Assembly (NCBI GenBank): GCA_964019695.1
Contig: CAXHUL010000237.1
Location: 1-64,000, forward strand
DNA length: 64,000 nt
DNA from: Loripinus fragilis
Taxonomy: Eukaryota > Mollusca > Bivalvia > Lucinida > Lucinidae
Direction of reading: 5' to 3'
Below the pieces are notes generated by a model that worked only from the letters and a program-made list of their open reading frames with translations, had not been told where the DNA came from and did no database searches. The position numbers and the translations under genes are program-made. Shown piece after piece: positions 10,544-23,600 of this stretch. Position 1 is the stretch's first letter. Each line of letters begins with the position of its first letter.

Positions 10544-10997
10544 CAGGCTTTCAAGCGGGCCCTACTTTTCCTACTTTTCCCTACTTTTTTGATTTGCTCC
10601 TACTTTTTCATGAAAGTGCCCTACTATCCCTACTTTTTCACTCTAAAATGTCATTTACGCATAAAAATCCAGAATTTTTCCTCGCTAGCTTCGCTCCCTG
10701 GGATTTTATAAATTAAATGTTATGTTTATCCAGGGGGCAAGCCACTAAACACCACAAATTTTAATTGTTAACCCAAAAGGTCTCTGTTCAACTGGTGCTA
10801 TTGTGACAGGTATTATCATGCTCATTTAGTGTGAAATTCCTTATTTCAAATAACTCATTGTGATGAATTTTGTACTTGGAAAAGCCCTACTATCCCTATT
10901 TTTTTTACACCAATAATCCCTACTTTTTCACTACTTTTTCCAAATTTTTATCCCTACTTTTTCCCTACTTTTCTGTTGATGGGCACTTGAAAGCCTG
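10544..10997. mobile_element. TIR element, CCCTACTTTTT family J (copy B)
   Basis: Duplicate of 774-1,227. Confidence 0.7.
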
Positions 10998-11105
10998 GCA
11001 CAAATCTCAATTATTTTATGGATTATTATAGCAGTTTTATGGTAATGACAAGGCAATGTCTAGACGAAGAGATCACAAGTTGCCATATGTGAATAAGGGC
11101 CACAG

Positions 11106-11285
11106 GTCTAGATATACAAAATTTTTGAGCGTTAAATTGTAAATTTTTTCTTACCCATCAGTTTTATCATATGTTTTTGGTGTTCAAAAGAACCGTCTCA
11201 TTTAGACAGTTCTTTTGAGTACCCACAACATATGTTTTGGTTGAGAAATAAGAAAATTAGTTTTTCCATACACTCTTTTAACTAA
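11106..11285. mobile_element. Foldback MITE family D (copy B)
   Basis: Duplicate of 1,336-1,515. Confidence 0.7.
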
Positions 11286-12824
11286 AGTCCTGTAGGGGCT
11301 GAATAAACTAATCATCAAACAGGACGGTAAGCCTGAACTTTTTAACCTTTTAATCATTGGTACAAAATGACACAATGTTGCAGCTGAAATTATGTCTTTA
11401 AACTCTGACGCAGTTTAAACGGACTGGTCACTGATGGAAATACAAAGTTATGTTGTCGAGGTTTTGTTTTAGCGCTATTTCAAAGTACTACAACCTATAA
11501 AACTGATTCTGAACATACCGAAGATTATAGATGCAAAATATTAATATATCAAGTAACAGTAAATAAAATTGAAGTTTGGTCATCATTTTAGGTTGATTTA
11601 TGACGATTTTCGGCCAAAAGTGCCGAAAATTTCAAAAGGGTACCTTGGTTTCTTGCTGAGGTTCATAAAGACAGATTAACTATCAATAAATATAACAATA
11701 GTCTTAGAGATAGTATATCCAACCATTGCATGAAGAAAAATCACAGATATGCAGAGAAATAATGGAGATATGATTATTTTATCTTCAACATACGTCAGTT
11801 TTGAAAGCTCAGCCTTGACAACGTATTCCCAATATATACATTTACCTGTATGTCAGTTACCAGTCCGTGTATACTGGATCCGAGCTTAAAATTAAAGTAA
11901 AATAACCATTTTAAAAGCACACAATACATGAACAGACAAAACACAAAAGTGAGGCTCCTAAAAAAGAGAGGATGCACAATAATAGAACCACATCAATATT
12001 TTATACCATCAGTAGTTGTCACTAGAGATGTATTTCTTACTTTGTGGAATTCTAAATGTTGTTAATCTTGTAGTAACTAGTATAGTCTTCAAGACAAATT
12101 GAAGCTTGTAGTTGAAATGGTTGATACCTTAGGCTTCCAGATAAGAGTGATTGAAAATTAGTTTAATTTCTTATTTCTCAGCAAAAACTTAAGTGGCACA
12201 CTACACTATTCTGTTAAGATGTTTGCAAAGATCAAAGTTTACTCGAATTATACAGCTTTTAAAATTACGTATGAAGAAAATGATTTTGGGAGTTTAATCC
12301 CAAGAGTTTTTCCTGTGGTATCTGTAACTTACACTATAAAAAATCATGAATCAAACAGGAAACTATTGCCAATGGTGTGAAGAAAATGGATTTTTGAACA
12401 GCATCAATCACTATACAAATGCAGTTTTTTTTTCTAAAATACTCTTTCCATGCTTGCCCCAGAACTCAGGTCCTGATCTGGATCCAAATGGTTTGATACA
12501 ATGATAATGTTCCTGAAAGATTGTTTTGTAAATAATTTGAAAAAAATGATTTGACAAAAGTCAGCAGAATACAACAAAAGCATGCATGCAAAGAGTTAAT
12601 TCGATGTCGTCTGTTATGCATGGCCTAACTGAGAAATCCCTATTGTTATATTTTGTATACTTCTGAAGTTGGCTTTATATTTTTGGATTTAAAAAAACAA
12701 TATATAATAGAATTATGACTTCATTGTGCTGGTTAAAATTTGTTTGATGATTGAAATAATGCTTTAGGTTCAAGTCATCAATTTTTCAGACATGTCAGGA
12801 TGTTTTCTTAAGTTGGACAAGAAG

Positions 12825-13010
12825 AGTAAAACCTGTCTCTCAAAAACAGACAAATCAATAAAGACAAATGGAAGCTTAATAAAGGTCGAAAGTATTGCAG
12901 AATGCTCTCTTGGAGCATTCTGCAATACTTTTGACCTGCATTAAGCGATAATCGGTCTGGAAAACCAATTTTGGGTCTTCTTTATGAGTGTCCGCTTAGG
13001 ACAGGTAAAA
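12825..13010. mobile_element. Foldback MITE family A (copy B)
   Basis: Duplicate of 3,055-3,240. Confidence 0.8.
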
Positions 13011-13308
13011 TGTACTAAGCAATGATGATAACATGTCCTGCTCAAGGACACAATATCACATTGATAGTGAGATTTGAACTTGCAATCTCATGCAGTATTA
13101 TTTGCTCTGCTGAAACTGCAGTTGATTGTTTTGCTAAGTTTACTTCTTTGGTGAGAGCTAGGGACTAATTTCCCAAACTACAAGTACTGGTGAATGGTTG
13201 TCAAAACAAGCGAGCGTGACCATGAAATACCACAATCACAGGCCACAAACCAACCCACTCCACTATGAGGAAAATACACTGACATTCATCAGATAGCAAG
13301 AACACAAC

Positions 13309-13546
13309 TGAACCACGACATGAGATTTCCAACAATTTGGTATGTGCGACCAACAAAGCCTCAGATCAGCCTGGGCATACGCGCAGTCTGATCAGAGCCT
13401 TTGCTAGTCGCTTGACTATTCTATGAGTGGTAAGCTACTGGCTGAACATCATTTGGAGTTTCTAAGATTAATAGGAGGCTTACAGGCTCGTCTGAGTCTA
13501 CACTTGTCAAAATGCCACATTGTTGGAAATCACATGTTGTGGCTCA
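13309..13546 (+). mobile_element. MITE family B (copy B)
   Basis: Duplicate of 3,539-3,776. Confidence 0.85.
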
Positions 13547-14251
13547 TTATTAAGAGTGCAAACTACAAACTACATTAAGAACTACAACACAAAACAACAC
13601 TCAAACGTAAAACTCTCACAAAAAATTGGAGCAACAACAAACAATGTATTAACAATAACAGAACCGCCAACCTTAGATACCACCACCATGAGGAAAAGAC
13701 ACAGACATTCACTGGACAGCAAGAACAAATTATTTGCAATTAGCTCTCTTCCACAGCAAGATGATTGTAAAACTGCAAATCATACTAAAAACTACATCAC
13801 AAAACATGCGTGGATCCAGAGTGGGGACAGGGCACCACAAAATCACAAATCTACAGGGTTCCTTAGCAATACTGGTCTGGGTCGCCTGGAAAATCAATTA
13901 GCTTTGTAGTTGGACCATGATTGGTCGGCCAGCAAAACGCCATTTAAATGGTGTTTTGCTGGCGGGCCGATGATGGCCTTAGTGGTATTTGGATCCTCTC
14001 TCAACTCATCAAAAATGTCAGAGTAGAGTTGGACTCTCTCTTATAAAGCTTTCTGGATCCGAGCATGCAGAATAAGAACCAAACACAAAACTCATGCCCA
14101 ATCAGAAGTATAAATCTCACACTGGTCAATGTAAAAGCACCAGCAATTGCTATAATGAACTGTTTGTGGCTAATTTGGCACGGTGCTAACGTAACAGGTG
14201 AACACTCTACACCTGTTGACTTTATGATTTATTTATAAGCTTGCATTTATA

Positions 14252-15089
14252 CTCAGAAGAAAAAGTTTAGTCAGTATTTATGTTTTCTCATAAAATCAAC
14301 AATACTGCATATATCATCGTCAATTTTTTTACATGAGTTGTATTATCGTAACTTTACATTTACCTGTTCATTGCGTGACAAATAATGCCTGTATTAGACT
14401 GTATCATCCAAATTTCAAAATGCACGATGTGCACGTGCTGCGGTAAACTGGCAGGGTTATTTTCTCATATACTGTTAGATATTGAAAGAGAGTTATTCCT
14501 TTTGCAATAATCCGGAGAAAATTCAGAGCTAGCAAGCTTAATTCGCCGGTCAGGCTACCTACAAATTACAGAAATACCGCGTTTTGACGTCTTGAAACAG
14601 GTACACGTGTTGCTGACGTAACACGCAGCTTTGGATGCAGTGAACAAACAATTTTTCGTCTGCAAACATGTTTTCAACGGCCTGGCGGTAAAAATGACAA
14701 GCCTCCGTTGGGGAGACCACGGATAACGACGCCATTTGAAGTTCGGGTCATAGTGACGTCAACATGACGTAATCGCTTCATAGCCGCTTGGAAACTTCTT
14801 AAATTCCTTAGTCATGCAACAGATAAGAGAATTTCCATCTGTACTACCAGAAATCGTCTGCAGGGCGCTAGACTGGTTTTTGAGTTATAAAATTTGAATT
14901 TTGATATTGACCACTTTGTTTATTTTTGATGAAGAAAATGGGTATATGTTCGGAATGTTTTGTTGAAAATGTTCACATTTGTAAGACATTACATGAATTT
15001 TATTTTTAGTAAGGTTTTTGTCAATATTAAGACTGTCTTACAAAATTATTGCATACAGTGTCTGTACTGACTAAACTTTTTCTTCTGAG
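14252..15089 (+). mobile_element. Tc1/mariner deletion derivative (copy B)
   Basis: Duplicate of 4,482-5,319, with the same TA-flanked inverted ends and the same transposase remnant (14,630-14,875). Confidence 0.85.
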
Positions 15090-16799
15090 TATATTTTATT
15101 TGTGATGACAACAGGCGCACAGATTGCCAGTAACATTGCCGCTTACGTTATGACACTATCTCACAAGTGGTAATTTATTTCCTGGCTTGGCCAGCAAATC
15201 CGACACAGATTCGGAGTTTGACTGTGACAGGTGATTTTTTCTATTGCGACTGCTTAAATTAAGGGAAATCTGCATTTCAAAGCGTAGCTATTATCATATT
15301 CCCATTAAATATCCACTCCCTACTTTTTTCTTAGTAAAATAGCAAAAGTTTTACTGAGAAATCTTACTACAACGCACTGAGAGCATTGATTGAAGCATTG
15401 ATATAACGCACCGATGGTTGCACACATTTGCTGTGGTAGCTGTTGCTGACTCGCCAGAGTCTAAGCTGCTCACATACATGGCACATTAGAGCCAGCATAT
15501 GGGAGTTTGGTACTGTGAACAAGGCTTAGGCGAGTCTACAAATGTGCAGACTCACCAGAGCCCACACATAACTGGCACAGAAATCGCCATTTCAGCCAGT
15601 ACATGATCGCATTGTCGAGTGACTACATGGCTCACGCGAGCCTGTGCAAATATGTAGATTCTTCGCTGCTCGCATGAATGGCACACACATCGCCATTTGA
15701 ACCAGCACATGAGATTTTGGTACTGTGACGACGGCTCAGGCGAGACTGCAAATGGTCAGACTCGCCATAGCCTTCCCTCTGGCATACATGGCACGTAATT
15801 TCAGTCAGAACATTAGATTGTAATGCCTATCGCATTGTCGAAGAAGCTTTCTTCGCTTTTTTACACCCAAAAGAGGGGTTAAAATATTATTTCCTAAAAG
15901 TCGGCAGCTTTATTGACACCAACAAATAGTGTAGGCCGCTGTGTAATCCCGTGTGCATTTTTGGGTAAAAGTGTCAAACATACATTGTCTTATAGAAAAA
16001 TGTATCTATTTAAGAAATAAGATGTTTCCAAATTTTTCTTGCTGTTTTAACGTCATGGTTACCCTATTGGAATTTTAAATCCTATTGTGCGAATATGAAG
16101 GTATACCTAATTCTTATTTATCGACATGCTGATTGCCTTAAAAGCATTTATCTTAAAGCAGGAAACAACCAGTATGCGTCTTAACAACATACACCTATGC
16201 TATTGATACTTACTTCAATTTCTAATGTATTACTACTTAATGCAGTACTATCACTGGACAGTGCACTGCCAAAATACCTACAAGGGGGAGTTGTGTATTA
16301 ACATTCTGCTCGTTTCATCCAATAGAGCAGAATAGTTGTCTAGTCGGTACTAGCATTAACAAAGGTTGTGCAGTATATTATTACTCAGTCGTCATGCACG
16401 GACTGAGAATAATCAGGTATTTGTGAAAGAAGTGTCCTGAAAAATCAGTTCTAAGGCGGCTTCACAGACGTGAGCAACACACAAAAAGCGAAGGACGTTG
16501 GTCTATATTTCTGGAGTATGAAGATAGCATGGCATCGACCTAGAATATTACAGCAGACAGAACGAGATGAACAAGTTGACTTCTACAGAATTTAAAAGAT
16601 AAGTGACACTCAAAAATTTATTTTGTGAATTATATTGTAGTAAAAGTGCGTCTGTCGCATCTGCAGATTATACCTCAAAAGGTAAATGCGTTAAATGTGT
16701 AGAAGATGGCATGTTCAAAAAATAGTTGATTGCGAAAGAAATATATACCATTATTGAACGGTACATGGAGATGAAGAATTTAGCGGAAGGTACACTTTT

Positions 16800-17280
16800 A
16801 TCTGAGACGCCTTTAAACGGAGAATTTTGTATACTATAGAGCAAATAAAAATAACGCAACACACTACATATTTATTATGAAAGAATATACTAGGATAACA
16901 CGATCATATTTTCAAACATGTTCACGTATATAGACGTCAAGAGCACGCTATAAAATTTTCTCTGAAACGCTCAAAAGCGTATAATGTTGTATAATATTGA
17001 GCAAATAAAAAATAACGCAACACAATACATACGCATTATGAAAGAATATACCAGAGATATCACATCATGGTTTCAAACATGTTCACCTTTATAGACATCA
17101 AGAGCAAGCTATACATGTTTATCTGAAACGCTCAAAAGCGGAGAATGTTGTTTAATATAGAGCAAATAAAAAATAACGCAACACACTACATACACATTAT
17201 GAAAAAATATACCAGGGATATCACGATCATAGTTTCAAACACGTTCACGAATATAAGCGTCAAGAGCAGGCTATACAGCC
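16800..17280. repeat. Tandem repeat, 3 x about 158 bp (copy B)
   Basis: Duplicate of 7,030-7,510. Confidence 0.8.
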
Positions 17281-18193
17281 TCAAGAAATGGGAGGCATTT
17301 GCTGGTTTTGCAAGGAAAAATAATAATAATAATAGCAATAATAAAATCATGCAGTCAACGATGGAATCAATCACAGTTTTACATCTAACGTTCTTACATT
17401 TCAGTTACCAATATTTGGAACAACGACAGGTTATTAGAATCCACATTGGCTAGAAAGTAGTTGACGATTATGTACATCTGGAGGTCGCCAGTGATGAGGA
17501 GGATCAGAAACACATTTGAAGAGCTCAATCCAAGTCAGCAATGGAAATTTGAAAGTTCATATTTAAAGCACATTGTAAAGATAAGTACCGAAAGTAGTTT
17601 TTCTTGTTTTCATCAGATAGACATTTCAGATATAAAGATTGTTTAATGATGTGAAGCTTGGCGCTATACAAAGGCTGGTAGTACAGATCAGTTAGATCAT
17701 GAGAGACGATAACGAAGGTGGGTGGATTGGCAGAGAGTAAGTACAGATGAATCCCCATGAAATAGGCTAAATATTAAATATAATAGATGCATGGTCATAT
17801 TAGTATTTTATGTTGGTTATAGAAGAGGATTACACTTTATCTATCTATTTGCTGTACTGATCCAGACAAACACTGTTGTTGTTGTTTTGTTCATTGTTTT
17901 TTTGTCGGAAAGTGCTTATCCGTAAAGAGGTCTTACAGTAATAAAACAAACCAGAGATCCACTGGTTACTATCTTTGAAATGTATTCTTAAAAATTGAAA
18001 CGTAGCCTCATGCTATAAATACTCTAGAAAAAAAAACAAGGCACAAAGCATAGATTAGTACTGGATTGTAATAGCATAAGTGATAATTTGCATTAATCAA
18101 AGTTTAAAAAAAAAGTTGCAAGATAACAGGACAACAACTTCATAATGATATTTCATGAGCTAATTTGAAAATTGTGAGGCTTATATTAACCGC

Positions 18194-18780
18194 ATGGATA
18201 AAGCTCAGTCAAATGGAATGGTCTCCGCTTTCTCGTGGCCAGACGCAGCTAAGGAAGCATTTTACATACATAATTTACTGAAATTGGCGAGCATTGGTCA
18301 AATATTGTGGAAAGTTTTAATAGTGATTTTGTTATGGTGGTAAACGGTCAAAGAATAAGTGCATTTGTAAGCGACTGCTTACGTGGAATCAAAGCTATAA
18401 CGATTCATGCATTGAAAACGGGTAGGTTTATGTAGGATGAAAGGTGGAGAAAATGTTAAAGATAATCAAAGAAAGGAGATTTCAATAAGAAACCTAAAGT
18501 TATCAGAGGGTACGAGCAGAAATCGCTGCATCCACAGTAGAATAGATGTTAGAGCCATGTCAGTTAAAGGTAAGCTTGTTAGAATAAAAATGAGTCTTAC
18601 AAACTTTGACTATGAGTATCGAAAGAGAATACTGCATTCGATTCTGAATTATTTGCAAACGAAAAACGGCGGTGCTTATGTTGGCTATGCAGATATAGAC
18701 AATGTTATAAGTAGTGAGACAAAGTGAAAATATCCAGTTACTCTTGCAGTTTTAATCGATTTCCCCAAACGTGGAATTTC
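18194..18780. other. Unique sequence right of the duplication; one unassigned frame
   Basis: Begins directly after the duplication breakpoint. A 96-codon plus-strand frame at 18,437-18,727 (starts MKGGENVKDNQRKEIS, ends DNVISSETK) is basic and hydrophilic. It shows no motif I recognise, and I see no splice context that would make it an exon. Confidence 0.4.
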
Positions 18781-20165
18781 ATAGGTTATTTCCAAAGGTA
18801 AGAATATATATCATAGGAGCAGTAGATTTATGTGGGAAGAGCAAACATTACTCGTAAGAGAGCTATAAAAATCGGTTGGAGACTAGGTCACATGTAATTT
18901 CCCTAGAAGAGGTAACAAGAAGTTCCCCAGAAGTGGAAAAGGCAGTTATCTGGTATAAGGTAATACTTGAGATTGCCCAGGAGGTGGAAATGAGTTTCCC
19001 AGAAGTGGGAAAGAGGTATTTACTTGGTAGAAGGTTATTTTTAAAGGTGAGAATATATATCATCGGAGCTGTAGATTCATGTGGGAAGAGTAAACTTTCC
19101 TCATAAGAGAGCTCTAAAAATCGGTTGATGACTAGGTCACATGTCATTTTCCAAGAAAAGGAAACATGAAGTTCCCCTGAAGTGGAAAAAGGTATTTATC
19201 TTGCATAAGGTAATAATTGAGATTGCCCAGGAGGTAGAAACGAGTTTCCCAGAAGTGGGAAAGAGGTATTTACTTGGTAGAAGGTTATTTTTAATGGTGA
19301 GAATATATATATCATCGGAGCTGTAGATCCATGTGGGAAGAGCAAACATTCCTCAAAAGAGAGCCTTAAAATCGGTTGGTGACGAGGTCTAATGTCATTT
19401 CCCAAGAAAAGGAAACATGAAGTTTCCCTGAAGTGGAAAAAGGTATTTATCTGGTATAAGGTAATAATTGAGATTGCCCAGGAGGTGGAAACGAGTTCCC
19501 AGGAAGTGGGAACAAGGTATTAACCTGGTAGAAGGTTATTTCTAAAGGTAAGAAAACATAACATAGTAGCAGTAGATTTATGTGGGAAAAACAAACTTTC
19601 CTCATAAGAGAACTCTAAAAATCTGTTGATGACTAGGTCACATGTCATTTCCTAGAAGTGGAAATATGAAGTTCCCCTGGAAGTGGAAAAAGGTATTTAT
19701 CTGGTATAAGGTACTAATTGAGATTTCCCAGGAAGTGGAAGCGAATTCCACAGAAGTGAGAAAAGGGTATTTACCTGGTAGAAGCTAATAATTGAGATTT
19801 CCCCGGAAGTGGAAATGAGTTCCCCGGAAGTGGAAAATTGTATTTACCTGGTAGAAGGTAATAATTGATATTTCCTCGGAAGTGGAAACGAGTTTCCCTG
19901 AAGTGGGAAAAGGGTATTTACCTGGTAGAAGGTAATAATTGAGATTTCCCCGGAAGTGGAAATGAGTTCCCCGGAAGTGGAAAATGGTATAATGCCTGGT
20001 AGAAGGTAACAATTGAGATTTCCCAGGAGTGGAAACAAACTCCCCGGAAGTGAAAAAAGGTATTAACCTGGTAGATGGTAATAATTGAGATTTCCCAGGA
20101 AGGGGAAAACGTTATTTACCTGCAAACAGATAATAACTGAGATTTTCCCGGAAGTGGAAGTCAGG
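18780..20165. repeat. Satellite with higher-order (about 250-bp) and simple (about 71-bp) units
   Basis: The left part has about four units of roughly 248-250 bp, marked by GAATATATATCAT at about 18,804, 19,050, 19,300 and a degenerate one at 19,551, each with AATCGGTTG(G/A)(A/T)GACTAGGTCACATGT. From about 19,640 the array collapses to units of about 71 bp built on GGTAATAATTGAGATTTCCC, GGAAGTGGAAA and GTATTTACCTGGTAGAA. The short unit is also contained within the long one. The repetitive peptides read from it (HFRGTHFHFRGN) are artefacts. Confidence 0.9.
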
Positions 20166-21317
20166 TTGAAAATGCAGACTGAAGGGCTTAATTTTTTAAA
20201 GGTGCAAAAAGTCCCTGAGAGCAAAATCAATTTTTAGTATGGTTTTGAAAGAAAAAAATGTCCTCCATATGAACAAAGACGGGGGAGTAAATATGGTTGT
20301 ATAGAGCAGTATTTAGAAGATAAAATATGAGGTCAATGTTTATTATAATAACAAGAAAATGAAGTCACTCATAAAAAATCAGGAGTAGAAAAAGTGGTTT
20401 TCAAAAAATCGACATGGTGGTAAATTACGTGGCATTATCAAAATTAAAATGTCAGTAAAATGGATATAATATAGTTTTAATGAGATATGCGTTTATTTAA
20501 ATCAGAGAAGGAGAAAATTAAATTGGCTGATATATGGGATCACAAACAAATGACAAGTTCAGTGTATATTATAACGTAGATACAAATAAGTTAATTCCAG
20601 ATGGGTTCCCAGTATAGAAGTTGCCCGATTTTTAGCTTTGTATCAGAGTTAGCAAAAGGGGAACTGTTTAGTATAATAGATATGGCAGTTTGTTGTACTT
20701 TAAGGGTTTCTGACCAGCCGTCTGCACCTGATTGTCTAATTTGAATAGGCGATACATTTAGCAAAACAAAATTAGATAAATAAGTAAATGAAATGAGTAC
20801 CAGATAAAGTCAATTGTATCAGACAAAGTGCAAAGGGGTATATAAACAATGATATTTTGGGAAAATAAATTTTAGACTTCAACATGATTGCAATTAAAAT
20901 AAGAATAATATGTATTGACAATAAGGCTATTTGTATTATGGCTATTTGTTTTCATTTGTTGCAGGTATTGGTTCAATCAGAAACATACAACAGCATCCGT
21001 TTTTGACAAAGCGATTTACTAGTCAACACATTGTGTCCTGAAGCAAGCAGAACTACAGATAAGTGCACATATACCGCGTGTTGTATGAACTGTTTATCAT
21101 ATTGTGTTATCAACTATTATGTTATCAACTATTATGGTAACATCTAAGCTTAATCTAAACGCCAGTGTTGTATGGCATACTTATGCAGCCCAATTCGGTG
21201 GAAGTCACCTGACAGTAAAATATGTATGTTGAAGATTTTGGAGTAGAAATGTTAAACATTACAGAGGTCATATCTATGTGAGGCATTGTGATGTGACTTA
21301 ATATGAAAACTTAATTA
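20166..21317. other. AT-rich stretch without recognisable features
   Basis: No long frames, RNA genes or repeats detected. Nothing to annotate. Confidence 0.6.
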
Positions 21318-21619
21318 GAATCTATACAAAATTTTGTCGCTCTCTAACCTTTGTAATTTCTAAGAGCGCCAACATGCAAACTGTGTTTGTTTTCTTTGTT
21401 AGAGTAAAGAATAGACTTAATATTCTGCTCGTTTCATCGAATAGAGCAGAATATTTGTCTAGTCGGTACTAGCATTAACAAAGGTTGTGCAGTATATTAT
21501 TACTCAGTCGTCATGCACGGACTGAGAATAATCAGGTATTTGTGAACGAAGTGTCGTGAAAAATCAGTTCTAAGGCGTCTTCACAGACGTGAGCAACACA
21601 CAAAATTTTGTATAGATTC
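21318..21619. mobile_element. 302-bp element bounded by a perfect 20-bp inverted repeat
   Basis: GAATCTATACAAAATTTTGT (21,318-21,337) is matched exactly in reverse complement at 21,600-21,619. Inside lie one arm of a 51-bp direct repeat (21,366-21,416) and the third copy of the 185-bp module also found at 6,530 and 16,300. No coding capacity and no clear target duplication. Confidence 0.55.
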
Positions 21620-21936
21620 GAGCAAGAGATCTTGCCGTGTTGATTTGCACGTCGTCATTGCTATGTGGTATACTGCACTGTTTAAAATCACAGCAAGTTT
21701 TCGCCAAACAAAATAGAAAGTTTGGTGTCATGTTGGCTGGACGGCAGGTACTTCGGCAATGAGAAGATCTAAGGGTTAAGTAAGCTGTGTTACTGGCAGG
21801 GCTTTTACAAGCACTTCTTAAATAGATCTCATCAAGGTCTACAACGTCCTTTCATGTCACGCTGCTCATTTGCTCACATTAAAGCGCGCCAACATGCAAA
21901 CTGTGTTTGTTTTCTTTGTTAGAGTAAAGAATAGAC
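21366..21936. repeat. 51-bp exact direct repeat, 520 bp apart
   Basis: The 51 bases starting GCGCCAACATGCAAACTGTG at 21,366-21,416 recur exactly at 21,886-21,936. The first copy is inside the inverted-repeat element, the second outside it. Confidence 0.85.
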
Positions 21937-23244
21937 CACTATAATCATTTTGACGTTTAGACATTCAGATGTGAACATTATGATTGATAAAAAAATTACG
22001 TCCAATTAATTCTTTGCATATTTCAAATCAAACAAAATAGATTAACTGTAGTAACGAAAATGATAAATAAAAGGAGCAAGCCCATTTGATATTGGTCCTT
22101 TGCAAGTAAACCTATCATTGGCGACAGTGTTGATACTGAGTAGAGTGCCCTCTTAATGGTGATATTTGCTAGAACAGTTGATATTTTTGCGTGTTTCTTT
22201 GAATCTATATCCTGGCGTGTTTACAACTTATTCTAATGTTCTAAAAGAACTAAAAATTCATTGCAAAATCTATTTTACAATAACTTTAATGTCATCTAGT
22301 CAAAAAAGGCTGGACATACGTTTGGCTGATAAAGTTTCTATTTAAATTAGTACTTAAGTAACAATTGACCTGATTCCTTGGATGTGATCATATCTAATGT
22401 GATCATTGCCATAGAGTAAAACTCACTACTATAATCGATTTTCCAATTATTGGTTGGGCAAGAAATCAGAAGTACTAAGTTTATGCGATTGACAGTCCCA
22501 TTATTGAACAACGAAAGCTATGCTGAAAATAAACTTAAATTAATATTAAAGTTTAAGCAATGCCTCACCATCTGCATACACAACTAGAGGGTGCCAGGAT
22601 ACAAATTGATTTGGTGACAGTCTCTTTAAACAATTACTGATTACAGACAGTTACTGTCAAAACATTTAGTAATTAAAAAGGGTTATTCTTTTATGGTAAC
22701 TAAACCTAAATATACATGGAATCAAGCCTGTATCATGTAACATAATTGAATATGTTTACCAATAATTTGAACAACTGTAATCTGGACAAAAAGCGATTGT
22801 TTTTGAATGACTTATTAGAATTATTTCAATTAAACTTTGAGTTTCTCCAGATAAATATTACAAAACTATAAACTCAAAATAATATATTAGCTTTTCAGGC
22901 TCAATTACGCAATAGTTTGTTACAACCTTTTGATTACACATGGGGCCTTATAATATACTTTATACAGTAATATATCTTTTTTAAGAAATGTGACAGAAAA
23001 TGAAATGTATCCTTCTAAGTACTGGTACATGAGAGCTTACAGTTTATTTGGTGATGAATTTTAAAATCTATAATTTTGGACAAATATTTTTGTAGATATA
23101 AAAGTTAAAAGATATACTAATTTGCAAGGATAATTAATGCAAACTTAATACGAATTGATATTTTTTTTTCAGACAAACTGGAATCTAGATGTCTATAAAA
23201 CAATCTGTTTTTTTCCATACTAGCTATACAATCGGTGTTCTTTA
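21937..23244. other. AT-rich stretch without recognisable features
   Basis: No supported exon, RNA or repeat on either strand. Confidence 0.6.
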
Positions 23245-23600
23245 ATAACAGAATCTAGGACGAAGTTTTGGTACCAGTAAAATGTATTTAAGCACCCAGT
23301 GGCTTAGGCAGCTGTCGATTCTAAGGTGGTGGTTCTGTTGTTGTTGATTCATTGTATATTTTTGTTCGCATTGTTTGTGGGAGTTTTGTGTTTTGTCTTT
23401 GTTTTGTTATATAGTACTTTATGTCCTTCTAGTGTTGCAAGCACTGTGATGAGAAAGAGAGCTGGTTGCTTTACTTTTATTGTGTTCCTGATGTCTTTGA
23501 CTGTTAGCATTCTGTGGCTAATCCTCACAGTGCTGTGTGTGGTCTGCAGTGTGTGATTGTGGCATGTACTGATTATACTAACTTGCTTTTTTAAAATGAT
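23245..23600 (+). mobile_element. Penelope-like 3'-tail repeat (family G), plus sense
   Basis: Carries the family order GAATCTAGG, TTTTGGTACCAGT, AGCACCCAGTGGCTTAGGC, TCTAAGGTGGTGGTTCTG, and ends with CTGCAGTGTGTGATTGTGGCAT. The 76-codon hydrophobic frame at 23,326-23,556 resembles short frames in other copies (for example 42,048-42,368 minus). It is best read as repeat sequence, not a membrane protein. Confidence 0.65.

Larger units (their letters stand above)
8424..18193. repeat. Tandem duplication, copy B (full 9,770-bp unit)
   Basis: The part 9,772-18,193 matches 1-8,423. The part 8,424-9,771 would match sequence left of the window if the unit is complete. Copy B has a derived 1-base deletion that breaks the reverse transcriptase frame (near 9,886) where copy A is still in frame. 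To the right, 18,194 onward is unrelated to 8,424 onward, which fixes the right breakpoint. Confidence 0.85.

Noticed and set aside
19785..20038. Repetitive peptides with FHFRG units
   Set aside because: Pure by-product of the 71-bp satellite; no start context or unit constraint.
23326..23556. Small hydrophobic membrane protein
   Set aside because: Same sequence type recurs as the family-G repeat, with frames broken differently in each copy.
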